The position numbers were made by a program, and so were the translations under genes. Shown piece after piece: positions 27,033-35,329 of a stretch of DNA of 64,000 nucleotides (its first letter is position 1; each line of letters starts with the position of its first letter). Location of the stretch: positions 1,503,501 through 1,567,500 of the forward strand of contig NZ_CP046620.1 of assembly GCF_009931615.1 (NCBI RefSeq), written 5' to 3'. The notes below the pieces were generated by a model. That model saw only the letters and a list, made by a program, of their open reading frames with translations. It made no database searches and had not been told where the DNA came from. The DNA comes from Algicella marina. Its GTDB lineage: Bacteria; Pseudomonadota; Alphaproteobacteria; Rhodobacterales; Rhodobacteraceae.

Positions 27033-27986
27033 ATGGCAGGTCACGGGTACGAGAGCGGACGGCTGGACCTGCCGTTCGTCGGCATCGCCACTTTCGGCAA
27101 GCGGGCGGTCTGCACTGACTGGTCGGCACTGGCGGCGGATGTCGCGGTGCTGGGCGCCCCTTTCGATGCCGGCACACAGTATCGCAGCGGCGCCCGGTTC
27201 GGGCCGCGGGCGGTTCGGGAGGCCTCGACCCTGTTTTCCTTCGGTCATGCCGGTGCCTATGACCATGAGGATGATGCGGTCTATCTGGGTGGCGACGTGC
27301 GCATCGTCGACATGGGCGACGCCGATATCGTGCACACGGATACGGAAGCGAGCCACGCCAATATCGAGACGGGCGTGCGAGCGGCGTTGGCGGCGGGGGC
27401 GCTGCCGGTGGTGATCGGCGGCGATCACTCGGTCAACATTCCCTGTATCCGCGCGTTCGAGGGACAGGAACCGTTTCACCTCGTGCAGATCGATGCGCAT
27501 CTCGATTTCGTGGACGAGCGCCACGGGGTGCGGCATGGGCATGGCAACCCGATGCGGAGGGCGGCGGAGCGGCCGTGGGTGACGGGGCTGACGCAACTGG
27601 GCATTCGCAACGTGAGTTCGACGGCGAAGGAGGGTTACGAGGACGCGCGGGCGCGAGGCTCCGACATCCTGAGCGTTCGGCAGGTGCGGAAGCTGGGAGT
27701 GGAGGGGGTGCTGGCGCGGATTCCGGCGGGGCGGGTCTACGTGACCATCGACATCGACGCCTTCTGCCCCTCGATCGCGCCGGGCACCGGCACGCCGAGC
27801 CATGGGGGTTTTCTGTATTACGAGGTGCTTGAGATACTTCAGGGGATCGCCGGGCGTTGTGACGTCGTGGGTGTGGATCTCGTCGAGGTGGCACCGGATT
27901 ACGACCCTTCGGGCGCGACGCAGATACTGGCGGCGCAGGTGTTGCTGAATTTTCTGGGGTTCGTCTTTCACGCACGCTCCAGGTAG
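27033..27986 (+). CDS. speB: Agmatinase/ureohydrolase family enzyme
   Basis: This 317-residue binuclear manganese enzyme of the arginase fold hydrolyses agmatine or a related guanidino compound to urea and an amine. Metal-binding motifs are GGDHSVNIP, QIDAHLDF and TIDIDAFCPSIAPGTGTP, all with the needed histidine and aspartates. The N-terminal loop GTQYRSGARFGPRAVRE is also conserved. The aspartate motif is DIDAF and not the commoner DIDxxDP, so a guanidino acid such as guanidinobutyrate is possible instead of agmatine. The ATG follows CAGGAGGAGCGA. The adjacent minus-strand genes handle carnitine, so the neighbourhood deals with nitrogen-rich small molecules. Confidence 0.85.
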   Translation: MAGHGYESGRLDLPFVGIATFGKRAVCTDWSALAADVAVLGAPFDAGTQYRSGARFGPRAVREASTLFSFGHAGAYDHEDDAVYLGGDVRIVDMGDADIVHTDTEASHANIETGVRAALAAGALPVVIGGDHSVNIPCIRAFEGQEPFHLVQIDAHLDFVDERHGVRHGHGNPMRRAAERPWVTGLTQLGIRNVSSTAKEGYEDARARGSDILSVRQVRKLGVEGVLARIPAGRVYVTIDIDAFCPSIAPGTGTPSHGGFLYYEVLEILQGIAGRCDVVGVDLVEVAPDYDPSGATQILAAQVLLNFLGFVFHARSR

Positions 27987-28155
27987 GCGGAGGCGCTGCG
28001 CGCCAGGTCATCGACCTCCGGTTTCGCCTGCGGCGAACACCGGAGCCGTGGCACGTGTTCCGAGGTTTTGCCCGGACCGGAGGACGCTGCGACAGTTCTA
28101 TCATTTTGCGCTTTTGCTGGGGAGAACCGGCAGGGCCGGTTGTGCCCGAGCGTTG

Positions 28156-28231
28156 GCGAGTCGCCCGGACGCGTCAAGGCCATGCCGCCTGCGGCGGTGC
28201 TGCGCAGCCTTGACCCGGCCAGCCGACTCGC
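28156..28231. repeat. Long interrupted palindrome between convergent genes
   Basis: The outer arms GCGAGTCG (28156-28163) and CGACTCGC (28224-28231) pair. The inner arms GTCAAGGC (28173-28180) and GCCTTGAC (28207-28214) pair, with CCGG next to each, and the apex has GCCGCC/GGCGGT. It fills the gap between speB and the carnitine dehydrogenase gene, whose stop is 5 bp away. It may be a bidirectional terminator or a dispersed REP-like element. The rest of the gap (27987-28155) shows no gene. Confidence 0.55.
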
Positions 28232-28235
28232 GGCT

Positions 28236-29162
28236 TCAGCGGATGGTGGTGCCGGCGGCCCAGTTTTCCGACCTGAGGTGGCGGAGGATGGCGACGAGGT
28301 TGCGGTCTCTCTGGGCTTCAAGCTCAGCGATGGAGAAGTGACCGGATTGGGCGTCCGACTGTGTGGCGATGGTGGCGATGAGGTCGTCGTTCAGTTCCGG
28401 CACCTCGGTGAGTTTGGTCCACGGCTCCTGAAGGCAAGGGCCGAACTGGGCGAGGAAATGGGCCATGCCGGCCTCGCCGCCGGCGATGCGGTAGGTCTCG
28501 AACAGGCCCATCTGCGCCCAGCGCAGGCCGAAGCCGTGGGTGATGACGCGGTCGATCTCCTCCGTCGTGGCGATGCCGTCCCTGACCAGCCACAGCGCCT
28601 CTCGCCAGAGCGCCTCCAGCAGGCGGTCGCCGATATGGGCGGGAATTTCCCGACGCAGGGTCAGCGGCGACATGCCGATGCCGGTGAGGACTTCGGCCAT
28701 GCGGTCGCGGGCCGGTTGCGGTATGGTTTCGGGAAACACGAGTTCGACCACCGGTAACAGGTAGACCGGATTGTAGGGATGGGCGACGAAGGCCCCTGCC
28801 CCGAGTTCCGACGGCATGAACCCGGAGGTCGAAGAGGCGACGGGGAGGTCGGTGTGTTCGGCGATCTCGGCGTAGATGCCGTGCTTGAGGGAGAGGCGTT
28901 CGGGGAGGCTTTCCTGTATCCACGCGGCATCGGTGACGGCTTCGGCGAGGCTTGTATGGGTGAGAGTGCCCCGTTCCGGCAGTGGGGCATCGTAGAGGGC
29001 GACGTACGCGGTGGCGGCGCGGGCGATGGTTGCTTTCACCGCCGCCAGCGCGTTCGGGGCGGGATCGGCGAGGGCGACATCCCAGCCGTTCAGCAGGAAG
29101 CGGGCGGCCCAGCCGCCGCCGATGACGCCGCCGCCGATGATCGCGGCCTTGCGGGCGCTCAT
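28236..29162 (-). CDS. L-carnitine dehydrogenase (3-hydroxyacyl-CoA dehydrogenase family)
   Basis: The 308-residue protein has an N-terminal NAD-binding loop AAIIGGGVIGGGWAARFLLN, and the HAD-type active-site region ASSTSGFMPSEL and AHPYNPVYLLPVVELVFPET. The C-terminal dimerisation domain has EIDRVITHGFGLRWAQMGLF. The FNP/YNPVYLLPxVE context and the adjacent BKACE gene point to L-carnitine 3-dehydrogenase, not an acyl-CoA enzyme. The ATG 29162 overlaps the BKACE stop by 4 bp. Some rhizobial carnitine dehydrogenases carry a C-terminal thioesterase domain; this one ends without it, and no separate thioesterase gene is seen. Confidence 0.82.
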   Translation of the reverse strand: MSARKAAIIGGGVIGGGWAARFLLNGWDVALADPAPNALAAVKATIARAATAYVALYDAPLPERGTLTHTSLAEAVTDAAWIQESLPERLSLKHGIYAEIAEHTDLPVASSTSGFMPSELGAGAFVAHPYNPVYLLPVVELVFPETIPQPARDRMAEVLTGIGMSPLTLRREIPAHIGDRLLEALWREALWLVRDGIATTEEIDRVITHGFGLRWAQMGLFETYRIAGGEAGMAHFLAQFGPCLQEPWTKLTEVPELNDDLIATIATQSDAQSGHFSIAELEAQRDRNLVAILRHLRSENWAAGTTIR

Positions 29163-30067
29163 ACCGGGAACCTTTTGATGAGCTTCAGTTTCTCGCGGAC
29201 TTCCACGGGTGTGAGGATGCGGGCGCCCATCGCCTCGGCCAGCCTGCGGGCGCGGGTAACGAGGGCTTCGTTGGTGGCCAGCTCGCCCTTTGCGAGCCAG
29301 AGATTGTCTTCCAGCCCGACGCGGATGTTGCCGCCGGCAAGGATGGCGGCGGCAGCGAAAGGCATCTGCGCGCGGCCGATGGAGAAGGCGGAATAGTGCC
29401 AGCCGGCGGGGATGTTGGCGACGAGGGCGGTGAATGTGGCGAGATCGTTGGGTGCGCCCCAAGGGATGCCCATGCAGAGTTGCAGCAGCACCGGGTCGTC
29501 GATCAGGCCTTCGAACACGAGTTGGCGGGCGAGCCAGAGATGGCCGGTGTCGAAGATCTCGATTTCCGGGCGGACGCCCAGCGCCTGGATGCGGGCCGCC
29601 ATGGCGCGGAGCATGCCGGGTGTATTGGTCATGACGTAATCGGCCTCGGCGAAGTTCATGGTGCCGCAGTCGAGGGTGCAGATTTCGGGGCGGCAGTCGG
29701 CGATATGGGCGAGCCGCTCCTCCGCGCCGGCCATGTCGGTGCCGGGGGCGAGCGGCAGCGGCCGGTCAGGCGGGCCGAAGACCATGTCGCCGCCCATGCC
29801 GGCGGTGAGATTGAGGATCACATCGGTGTCGCTGGCGCGGATGAGTTCCGTGACCTCCCGGTAGAGGGCAAGGTCACGGGACGGCGCGCCGGTGTTTGGA
29901 TCGCGGACATGGATGTGGACGATGGCGGCCCCGGCGCGGGCGGCGGCGACCGCGGATGCGGCGATCTGCGCCGGGCTGCGGGGCACGTGGGGCGAGCGGT
30001 CCTGCGTGGCGCCGGAACCGGTGAGGGCGGCGGTAATGAATACCTCCGTCGATGGGGTCAGGGGCAC
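29159..30067 (-). CDS. BKACE family (DUF849) beta-keto acid cleavage enzyme, probably for dehydrocarnitine
   Basis: The 302-residue TIM-barrel, zinc-dependent enzyme is of the 3-keto-5-aminohexanoate cleavage family. Family marks are VFITAALTGSGATQDRSPHV (residues 8-27), the zinc ligands in VHIHVRDPNTGAPS, NLTAGMGGD, EIEIFDTGHLWLAR and VGLEDNLWLAKGELATNEAL. Such enzymes transfer a C2 unit from a beta-keto acid to acetyl-CoA. With carnitine dehydrogenase next door, 3-dehydrocarnitine is the likely substrate, giving acetoacetyl-CoA and betaine-type products. The GTG start has AGAGGAGACC just upstream. An inverted repeat lies before the ribosome site. Confidence 0.85.
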   Translation of the reverse strand: MPLTPSTEVFITAALTGSGATQDRSPHVPRSPAQIAASAVAAARAGAAIVHIHVRDPNTGAPSRDLALYREVTELIRASDTDVILNLTAGMGGDMVFGPPDRPLPLAPGTDMAGAEERLAHIADCRPEICTLDCGTMNFAEADYVMTNTPGMLRAMAARIQALGVRPEIEIFDTGHLWLARQLVFEGLIDDPVLLQLCMGIPWGAPNDLATFTALVANIPAGWHYSAFSIGRAQMPFAAAAILAGGNIRVGLEDNLWLAKGELATNEALVTRARRLAEAMGARILTPVEVREKLKLIKRFPV

Positions 30068-30078
30068 GGTGGTCTCCT

Positions 30079-30103
30079 CTCTGGCCGTCGGCTGCGGCCA
30101 GAG
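30079..30103 (-). promoter_or_regulatory. Inverted repeat before the carnitine operon
   Basis: Perfect 9-bp arms CTCTGGCCG/CGGCCAGAG flank a 7-base spacer, directly upstream of the Shine-Dalgarno of the BKACE gene. It is a candidate operator, or an RNA hairpin controlling translation. Confidence 0.45.
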
Positions 30104-30162
30104 TGGCAGGGAATAGCGCGGGCCGCCAGACGGATGCGACGGTGTGGCGGCAGTGCGCGGCT

Positions 30163-33100
30163 TCAGCCGGCCTGTTTCCAGGCCTCGCCGCTGGTGAAGG
30201 CGACCAGCGCCTCGGCCGGCATCGGTCGGGCGAAATGGTAGCCCTGAAGGATATCACAGCGGCTGTCGGCGAGGAGGCGGACATGTTCCGCCGTTTCGAC
30301 ACCTTCGGCCACGACCCGGACGCCGAGGGAATGGCCGATCTCGATCATCGAGCGGACGAGGGTGAGGTTTTCCGGCGAGGCGGTGATCGGCTGAACGAAC
30401 TGACGGTCAATCTTGAAACCGTCGGGCCGAAGGCGGATGAGGCCGACTATGGAAGCGTGACCGGTGCCGAAATCATCCAGTTCGACGCCGACACCCATTT
30501 CGCGCAACTGGTCGATTGTCCATTGCACGGCGGTGTCGGCGTCATCGAGGAAGATCGATTCCAGGAGTTCCATGGTCAGCGCCCCGGGCGGCAGGCCGGC
30601 GTCGCGGATATCGGTGACGAGGTCGTGGTCGCGCAGACGGTGGCTGGAGATATTGACGGAGACGCGGGGCGGCGTCAGGCCCGCCGCCTGCCATTGCTGG
30701 CGATCGGCGAAGACACGTTGCAGGACGGTGCGGTCAATGCGGCGGAGGACGCCGATATCGCCGGCGACGCCGAGGAACTGATCGGGGTAGACGAGGCCAC
30801 GGTCTGGGTGCTGCCAGCGGACGAGGGCCTCGACGCTGACGAGTTCCAGAGTGCGGGCGTCGAATTGCGGCTGATAATGAGCAATGAATTCGCCGCGATC
30901 GAGACCCTTCAGGATCTCGCCGGCAAGCTGCGTACGCTCCACCATGCGGGCGTGCATTTCGGAGCTGAAATGTGCGCAGCGATTGCGGCCGAGTTCCTTG
31001 GCGTTGTACAGCGCCATATCGGCATTGACGAGCAGCGAACGGGTGTCTTCGGGGGTGCTGCCGGCGCGGGCGATGCCGATGGAAGCGCCGTAGCGCACCT
31101 CCTTGCCGTCGATCATCACCGGTTCATTCATCCGCGCGATCAGCCTTTCCGCGAAGGTGGTCAGTTGCTCTGGCGTCTGGCTGCCGACGGTGAGAACGAC
31201 AAACTCGTCGCCGCCGACGCGGGCGGCAAAATCCTGTTTGCGGATCGAGCCGCGCAGGATTGCGGAAACATGGCGGAGGACGGCATCGCCGGCGGCGTGA
31301 CCCATGGTGTCGTTGATCTGCTTGAAGCGGTCGAGGTCGATGTGCAGTGCCGAAATCTGCCGGCCCGCGCGGGACGGCTGGCCAAGTTCCCCTTCCAGAA
31401 AACGGTCGAGGTAGCGGCGATTGGGAAGTTCGGTCAGCGCGTCGTGAAGCGAGGCGTGTTCGATCCGGCTCTTGGCCTGTTCCAGATCGCGGTTGCGTTG
31501 CTCGGCCAGGTCGCGGGACTTTCGCAGATCCTCGGCGATGGCCTCCAGTTGCAACTGCTGCTGATGTTCGGTGGTGACGTCGAAGCGAAGGACGACGGTA
31601 TCGCCGGTCTTGGCCTTGCGTTCCAGCAGACGGACGTGTTGGCCGTTGGCGAGGCGAACAAGCTTCGGGCCGGTTGGATTGCGGAACTCCTGCAGGCGAT
31701 ACTGGAAATACTCTTCCTCCCGTCCGATGGCATCGAGAAACAGGCCCTTCCGCAGGCCTTCGCGGAGCATCGACTGGAAAGTGACACCGACCTCGATCTT
31801 GTGGTCGAGCAGGCCGGTGAGCTGTTCAGAGGCTGCGTTCATGATTACCAGCCGGTCCTCGGTATCGTAGACCATGAAACTGTCTCCCATCGCCTCCACC
31901 GCGGCCTCCAGCCGGGCCTGCGCCTGCTCCGCCCGGCTTTGGGCGATCTTGAGGTCGGCCTCGGAGCGCTTGATGTCGGAGATGTCGATGCGCATGGCGA
32001 CGGTTTCGCCGTTGTGCAGGGCTACATCCTTGAGCAGCACCCAGCGACCGGCCCCGGCCTCGACGACCCTTTCCCGACCGAGTTCCGACTGGCGGCGTTC
32101 GACGGCCGCGTCGATCCAGCCTTCCCTGTCCGGGCCATCGGCGTGCCAGACGCCATGATCGAGACCGTGGGCGAGGATTTCGGCGTAGCTGACGCCCGGC
32201 TTGATGAAGGGTGCGAGCGGCCCGTGGAGATCGCGATAGGCCGAGTTGCAGATGACAATGCGACCATCCCTGCCGTAGAAGGCAAAACCGTCGGTCATCG
32301 ACTCGATGGCGCCGAGCAGGCGGGACTCGGCGGCCAGGGCTTCTTCCTGCTTCAGACGCAGGTCCTGCTCTGTCCGCTTCAGCCCGGTGACATCGTTGGC
32401 GACGCAGCAGAGCAGATGACTCTGCAATCGCGGATCGAACAGCCGAAAGGCATGGACGAGGTGTGTCTGGCGTTCCCCGGACGGCAGGGTGAGCGTGCAT
32501 TCGCCGTTGAACGGTTCGCCGGTGGTGAGCACCCGTTCCTCGTCAAACTCAAAGAGGCGAAAGCCGGTTTCCTCCAGCAATTCCTGTTCGTTTCGTCCCG
32601 TGAACCAGTCCTCCGGCCTGCCGAAGCTGCGGGCAATCTCGGCGTTGACGAGGACAAAACGGCCACCGTCCTTGACGTAGCTCATCAGGCCCGACTCGTT
32701 GATCAGGCTGGAATAGCGCAGTTCGAGCGAGCGTTTCTCCGTCACGTCGCGGTGCAGCGAGACATAGCGTTTCAGAAAGCCGAGGTCATCGAGGATCGGC
32801 TGGTATTCGAATTCGCCGAGATAGACACTGCCGGATTTCGTGCGACAGAGAATTTCGCCGAACACCGCTTCGCGCCGGTCGAGCCCGGCCTTGAGACCGG
32901 CAAGCACCTCTTGATCCGCCGCCGGGGCGAAGAGGATCGAGGGGAGGTGCCTGCCCGCTATCTCGGAAAGTGCGAAGCCGGTGTGGGCCTCAAATGAGGA
33001 ATTCACCCATGTGATCCGGCGGTTCTGATCCATGACGATGGCCATGTCTTTCGTTGTGGCCGCGATCAGCGAGAGGTCGTGAACGCGGTCATCTTCCTCA

Positions 33101-33477
33101 TGCCGGCTGGTGATGTCGCGGAGCGTGGTAATCCAGAACTGGCAACGGCCGTCTTTATCGGCAACGGGATTGCAGGAGAGATGCGCCCAGAACCAAGAGC
33201 CGTCACGACGGCCGACGGCAACCTCGCTGTCAACCTGTTGCCAGCGGTCGAGCCTGTCGATGATGCGGGCGTGTTCGACCGGATCGGTTTCGGCACAGGC
33301 GAGAAGATTCAGGGTCTCACCCTCTATGTCGGCCGGTCCGTAGCCGGTGAGTTGTTCAAACGCGGGGTTGGCCCATGCGAGACGCAACATGGCACCGTCC
33401 GCCGGATCGGCGTGCGCGATCACGATGGCCTCGTGCGTGTAGGTGCCGATGTCGGCAATGAGTTCCTGCAGATCCAT
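30163..33477 (-). CDS. Multi-PAS GGDEF-EAL cyclic-di-GMP protein
   Basis: The 1104-residue cytoplasmic protein has a run of about five PAS domains (1-650; for example WANPAFEQLTGYGPADIEGE and WVNSSFEAHTGFALSEIAGR), and a short coiled linker. The GGDEF domain has RVGGDEFVVL near 755. The EAL domain near 860-1100 has EALVRW, NISSHRL, ELLES, DDFGTGHAS, KIDRQFV and VVAEGVET. Both active sites look intact, so it could make and degrade c-di-GMP. No membrane span is seen, so the PAS domains probably sense internal signals such as redox state or light. The ATG 33477 (MDLQELIADIGTYTHEA) is preferred because GGAAG lies just before it; ATG 33501 has no ribosome site. Confidence 0.93.
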   Translation of the reverse strand: MDLQELIADIGTYTHEAIVIAHADPADGAMLRLAWANPAFEQLTGYGPADIEGETLNLLACAETDPVEHARIIDRLDRWQQVDSEVAVGRRDGSWFWAHLSCNPVADKDGRCQFWITTLRDITSRHEEDDRVHDLSLIAATTKDMAIVMDQNRRITWVNSSFEAHTGFALSEIAGRHLPSILFAPAADQEVLAGLKAGLDRREAVFGEILCRTKSGSVYLGEFEYQPILDDLGFLKRYVSLHRDVTEKRSLELRYSSLINESGLMSYVKDGGRFVLVNAEIARSFGRPEDWFTGRNEQELLEETGFRLFEFDEERVLTTGEPFNGECTLTLPSGERQTHLVHAFRLFDPRLQSHLLCCVANDVTGLKRTEQDLRLKQEEALAAESRLLGAIESMTDGFAFYGRDGRIVICNSAYRDLHGPLAPFIKPGVSYAEILAHGLDHGVWHADGPDREGWIDAAVERRQSELGRERVVEAGAGRWVLLKDVALHNGETVAMRIDISDIKRSEADLKIAQSRAEQAQARLEAAVEAMGDSFMVYDTEDRLVIMNAASEQLTGLLDHKIEVGVTFQSMLREGLRKGLFLDAIGREEEYFQYRLQEFRNPTGPKLVRLANGQHVRLLERKAKTGDTVVLRFDVTTEHQQQLQLEAIAEDLRKSRDLAEQRNRDLEQAKSRIEHASLHDALTELPNRRYLDRFLEGELGQPSRAGRQISALHIDLDRFKQINDTMGHAAGDAVLRHVSAILRGSIRKQDFAARVGGDEFVVLTVGSQTPEQLTTFAERLIARMNEPVMIDGKEVRYGASIGIARAGSTPEDTRSLLVNADMALYNAKELGRNRCAHFSSEMHARMVERTQLAGEILKGLDRGEFIAHYQPQFDARTLELVSVEALVRWQHPDRGLVYPDQFLGVAGDIGVLRRIDRTVLQRVFADRQQWQAAGLTPPRVSVNISSHRLRDHDLVTDIRDAGLPPGALTMELLESIFLDDADTAVQWTIDQLREMGVGVELDDFGTGHASIVGLIRLRPDGFKIDRQFVQPITASPENLTLVRSMIEIGHSLGVRVVAEGVETAEHVRLLADSRCDILQGYHFARPMPAEALVAFTSGEAWKQAG

Positions 33478-33644
33478 TTTCTTCCGGCGGTCTGGAGCCA
33501 TTGGACTGGCATGGGAACGGTAAAGATCGTCTTATGGGGCCAGTGTTTCGGCAACAAATGTTCGGGGCAACGCCGGGCAATTGCCGCTTGGCAAAGGGGG
33601 GGTGGCCGCGTTAACTCCGCCAAAACCCGAGGGAGGACCAGCGG

Positions 33645-34580
33645 ATGATCGTGTTTGGCGGCGAGAACCTGATTGATTTCATTCAGGAAGAGGGGGCGGA
33701 GGGATATCCGTTGTACCGGGCCATACCCGGAGGCTCACCGTACAATACCGCCAAGGCCACTGTCCGGCAGGAAGTTCCGGTAGGCTACATGACGCCCTTC
33801 TCCTCCGACAGTCTTGGCGTGCTGCTTGTCCGGGAGCTGGAAGCAGAGGGCGTGAAGCTGCTGGGAGCAACGTCAGAGAAGCCGACCTCGCTGGCCGTTG
33901 TCTCGCTGAACAACGGCCATGCCACCTATCAGTTCTACCGGGAAAATACGGCGGAACGGGATATTACGCAGGCGGCTTTGCAAGCGACGTTGCCAAAGGG
34001 GACGGAGGTGTTCCACGTCGGATCGCTGGCGCTGACCAACGGCGCAGATGCGGAGGCGTGGACCGCGTTTTTCGAGGAGGTTGCGCGCGCGGGAACGTTC
34101 ACATCGCTCGATCCGAACGTGCGGGCGGCCTTCATCAACGACCGCGACGCCTATCTCGCGCGGCTGGAGCGCCTGTACAGCAGCGCCTCGCTGATCAAAC
34201 TGAGTGACGAGGACCTTGGCTGGATCGCGCCCGGTGAGGACATGGAGGCGGCAACGCGGGCGATTTTCGCACGGTCCTCCGCTGCGCTGGTGGTGCTGAC
34301 CAAGGGCGCCGAGGGAGCTTACGGGGTGACGAAGGACGAAACCTTCGACATTGCGCCGGTGGCCGTTCCGGACCTGAAGGATACGGTAGGCGCTGGCGAT
34401 ACGTTCATGGGGACACTGCTGGCGCAAAGCTCCCGGGCCGGGCTGACAGCGCCCGGGGCGCTGGCGGCGGCACCGGCCGGGGAAATCCGGCGGATCCTGG
34501 AGACGGCGGCGCGTGCCGCGGCAATCAATTGCGCAAGATCGGGCTGCAACCCGCCGCGTCTGGACGAGTTGGACGGCTGA
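33645..34580 (+). CDS. PfkB family fructokinase-type sugar kinase
   Basis: The 311-residue ribokinase-fold enzyme begins with the usual MIVFGGENLIDF and has the sugar-binding PGGSPYNTAKATVRQ. The C-terminal ATP/anion-hole signature is DLKDTVGAGDTFMG, with catalytic aspartate in GAGD. It phosphorylates a free hexose, with fructose the most likely. The Shine-Dalgarno GGGAGGACC precedes the ATG by 6 bases. It is divergent from the c-di-GMP gene. No sugar transporter is adjacent, so the exact substrate is open. Confidence 0.85.
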   Translation: MIVFGGENLIDFIQEEGAEGYPLYRAIPGGSPYNTAKATVRQEVPVGYMTPFSSDSLGVLLVRELEAEGVKLLGATSEKPTSLAVVSLNNGHATYQFYRENTAERDITQAALQATLPKGTEVFHVGSLALTNGADAEAWTAFFEEVARAGTFTSLDPNVRAAFINDRDAYLARLERLYSSASLIKLSDEDLGWIAPGEDMEAATRAIFARSSAALVVLTKGAEGAYGVTKDETFDIAPVAVPDLKDTVGAGDTFMGTLLAQSSRAGLTAPGALAAAPAGEIRRILETAARAAAINCARSGCNPPRLDELDG

Positions 34581-34685
34581 CACCACCCTGCCCCGGCCCC
34601 AATTCGTTCCATTCGTGACTCCGCGCACTGCCGGGCTGGTGATAGACTGCGACCATCCGGCAGAGAAAGCGTGGGGGCGCGAGGG

Positions 34686-35102
34686 ATGTCACGGCAGAAT
34701 TTCACACCCAAGCAACGGGACGAGATCTTCAAGTGGAATGCGGCGGACCTGATCCACTCCGTCTCGGGCATCATGATTGACGAGCGTTATATCCGACACA
34801 AGGAACAGGGGTTGGTGTATTTCTGCGAGAACTGCAAGTTCTGCCAGATCGACCGGATGTATTTCGACATCGACCACCTTGTGCCGGATGTGCAGTTACG
34901 CGGAACGGGCCATCGGTCCAACATCCCGCTGAACGCGATCGTGCTGTGCAAGAGCTATGAGACGGGCGCGCGCGGCTGCAACCAGACGAAGGGCGGCAAG
35001 CTGTGGCCACCGCCGAATGCGGGATTGGCGCGGACGCGGCCGGACCTCGATCTGAACTACATGGACATACATCTGCGTGACGCCAACACGCTGTGGCCCT
35101 GA
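34686..35102 (+). CDS. HNH-like (beta-beta-alpha metal) domain protein, unrecognised family
   Basis: The 138-residue protein has the layout of an HNH domain. A zinc-knuckle-like YFCENCKFC (residues 42-50) is followed by FDIDHLVPDVQLRG (the first histidine strand), then NIPLNAIVLC (conserved asparagine), and GCNQTKGGKLW in the place of the usual CNxxKG. The flanks match no family I know. It may be a small nuclease, or a domain used for nucleic-acid binding. It starts at ATG 34686 after a weak GCGAGGG and is 105 bp downstream of the kinase. It has no partner methylase or mobile-element gene beside it. A second, ordinary HNH gene lies 4.4 kb further on. Confidence 0.6.
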   Translation: MSRQNFTPKQRDEIFKWNAADLIHSVSGIMIDERYIRHKEQGLVYFCENCKFCQIDRMYFDIDHLVPDVQLRGTGHRSNIPLNAIVLCKSYETGARGCNQTKGGKLWPPPNAGLARTRPDLDLNYMDIHLRDANTLWP

Positions 35103-35133
35103 AGGCGGGCCGGACCCGGCCGCGATTTCAGGA

Positions 35134-35220
35134 TGGTACGGGCGGCCGGAATCGAACCGGCACTCTGTCACCAGAACTGGATTTTGAATCCAGCGCGTCT
35201 ACCAATTCCGCCACGCCCGC
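35134..35220 (-). tRNA. tRNA-Leu (anticodon CAA)
   Basis: On the minus strand this is a class II tRNA with acceptor GCGGGCG/CGCCCGT (one G-U pair), D-arm GGCGGAATTGGTAGACGC, anticodon stem CTGGA/TCCAG around loop TTCAAAA, a long variable arm, T-arm GGTTCGATTCC, and an encoded CCA (35134-35136). The anticodon CAA lies at 35184-35186. It shares the 5' third with the other tRNA-Leu of the window. Confidence 0.95.
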
Positions 35221-35329
35221 AAGATTGGTGGAGCGCTGCTAGCATGATTCACCGGCGGCGAAAAGAGGGGCTGCGGTTCCATGATGCAATCTGTCATCCG
35301 GGGCGGCGCGAACGGGTTTGTTTGCCACC

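Noticed and set aside
30052-32997. A 981-codon open frame on the plus strand, antisense to the c-di-GMP gene
   Set aside because: It is the complement of a well-supported GGDEF-EAL gene. Its translation shows no domain, and the length is a by-product of high GC codon bias.
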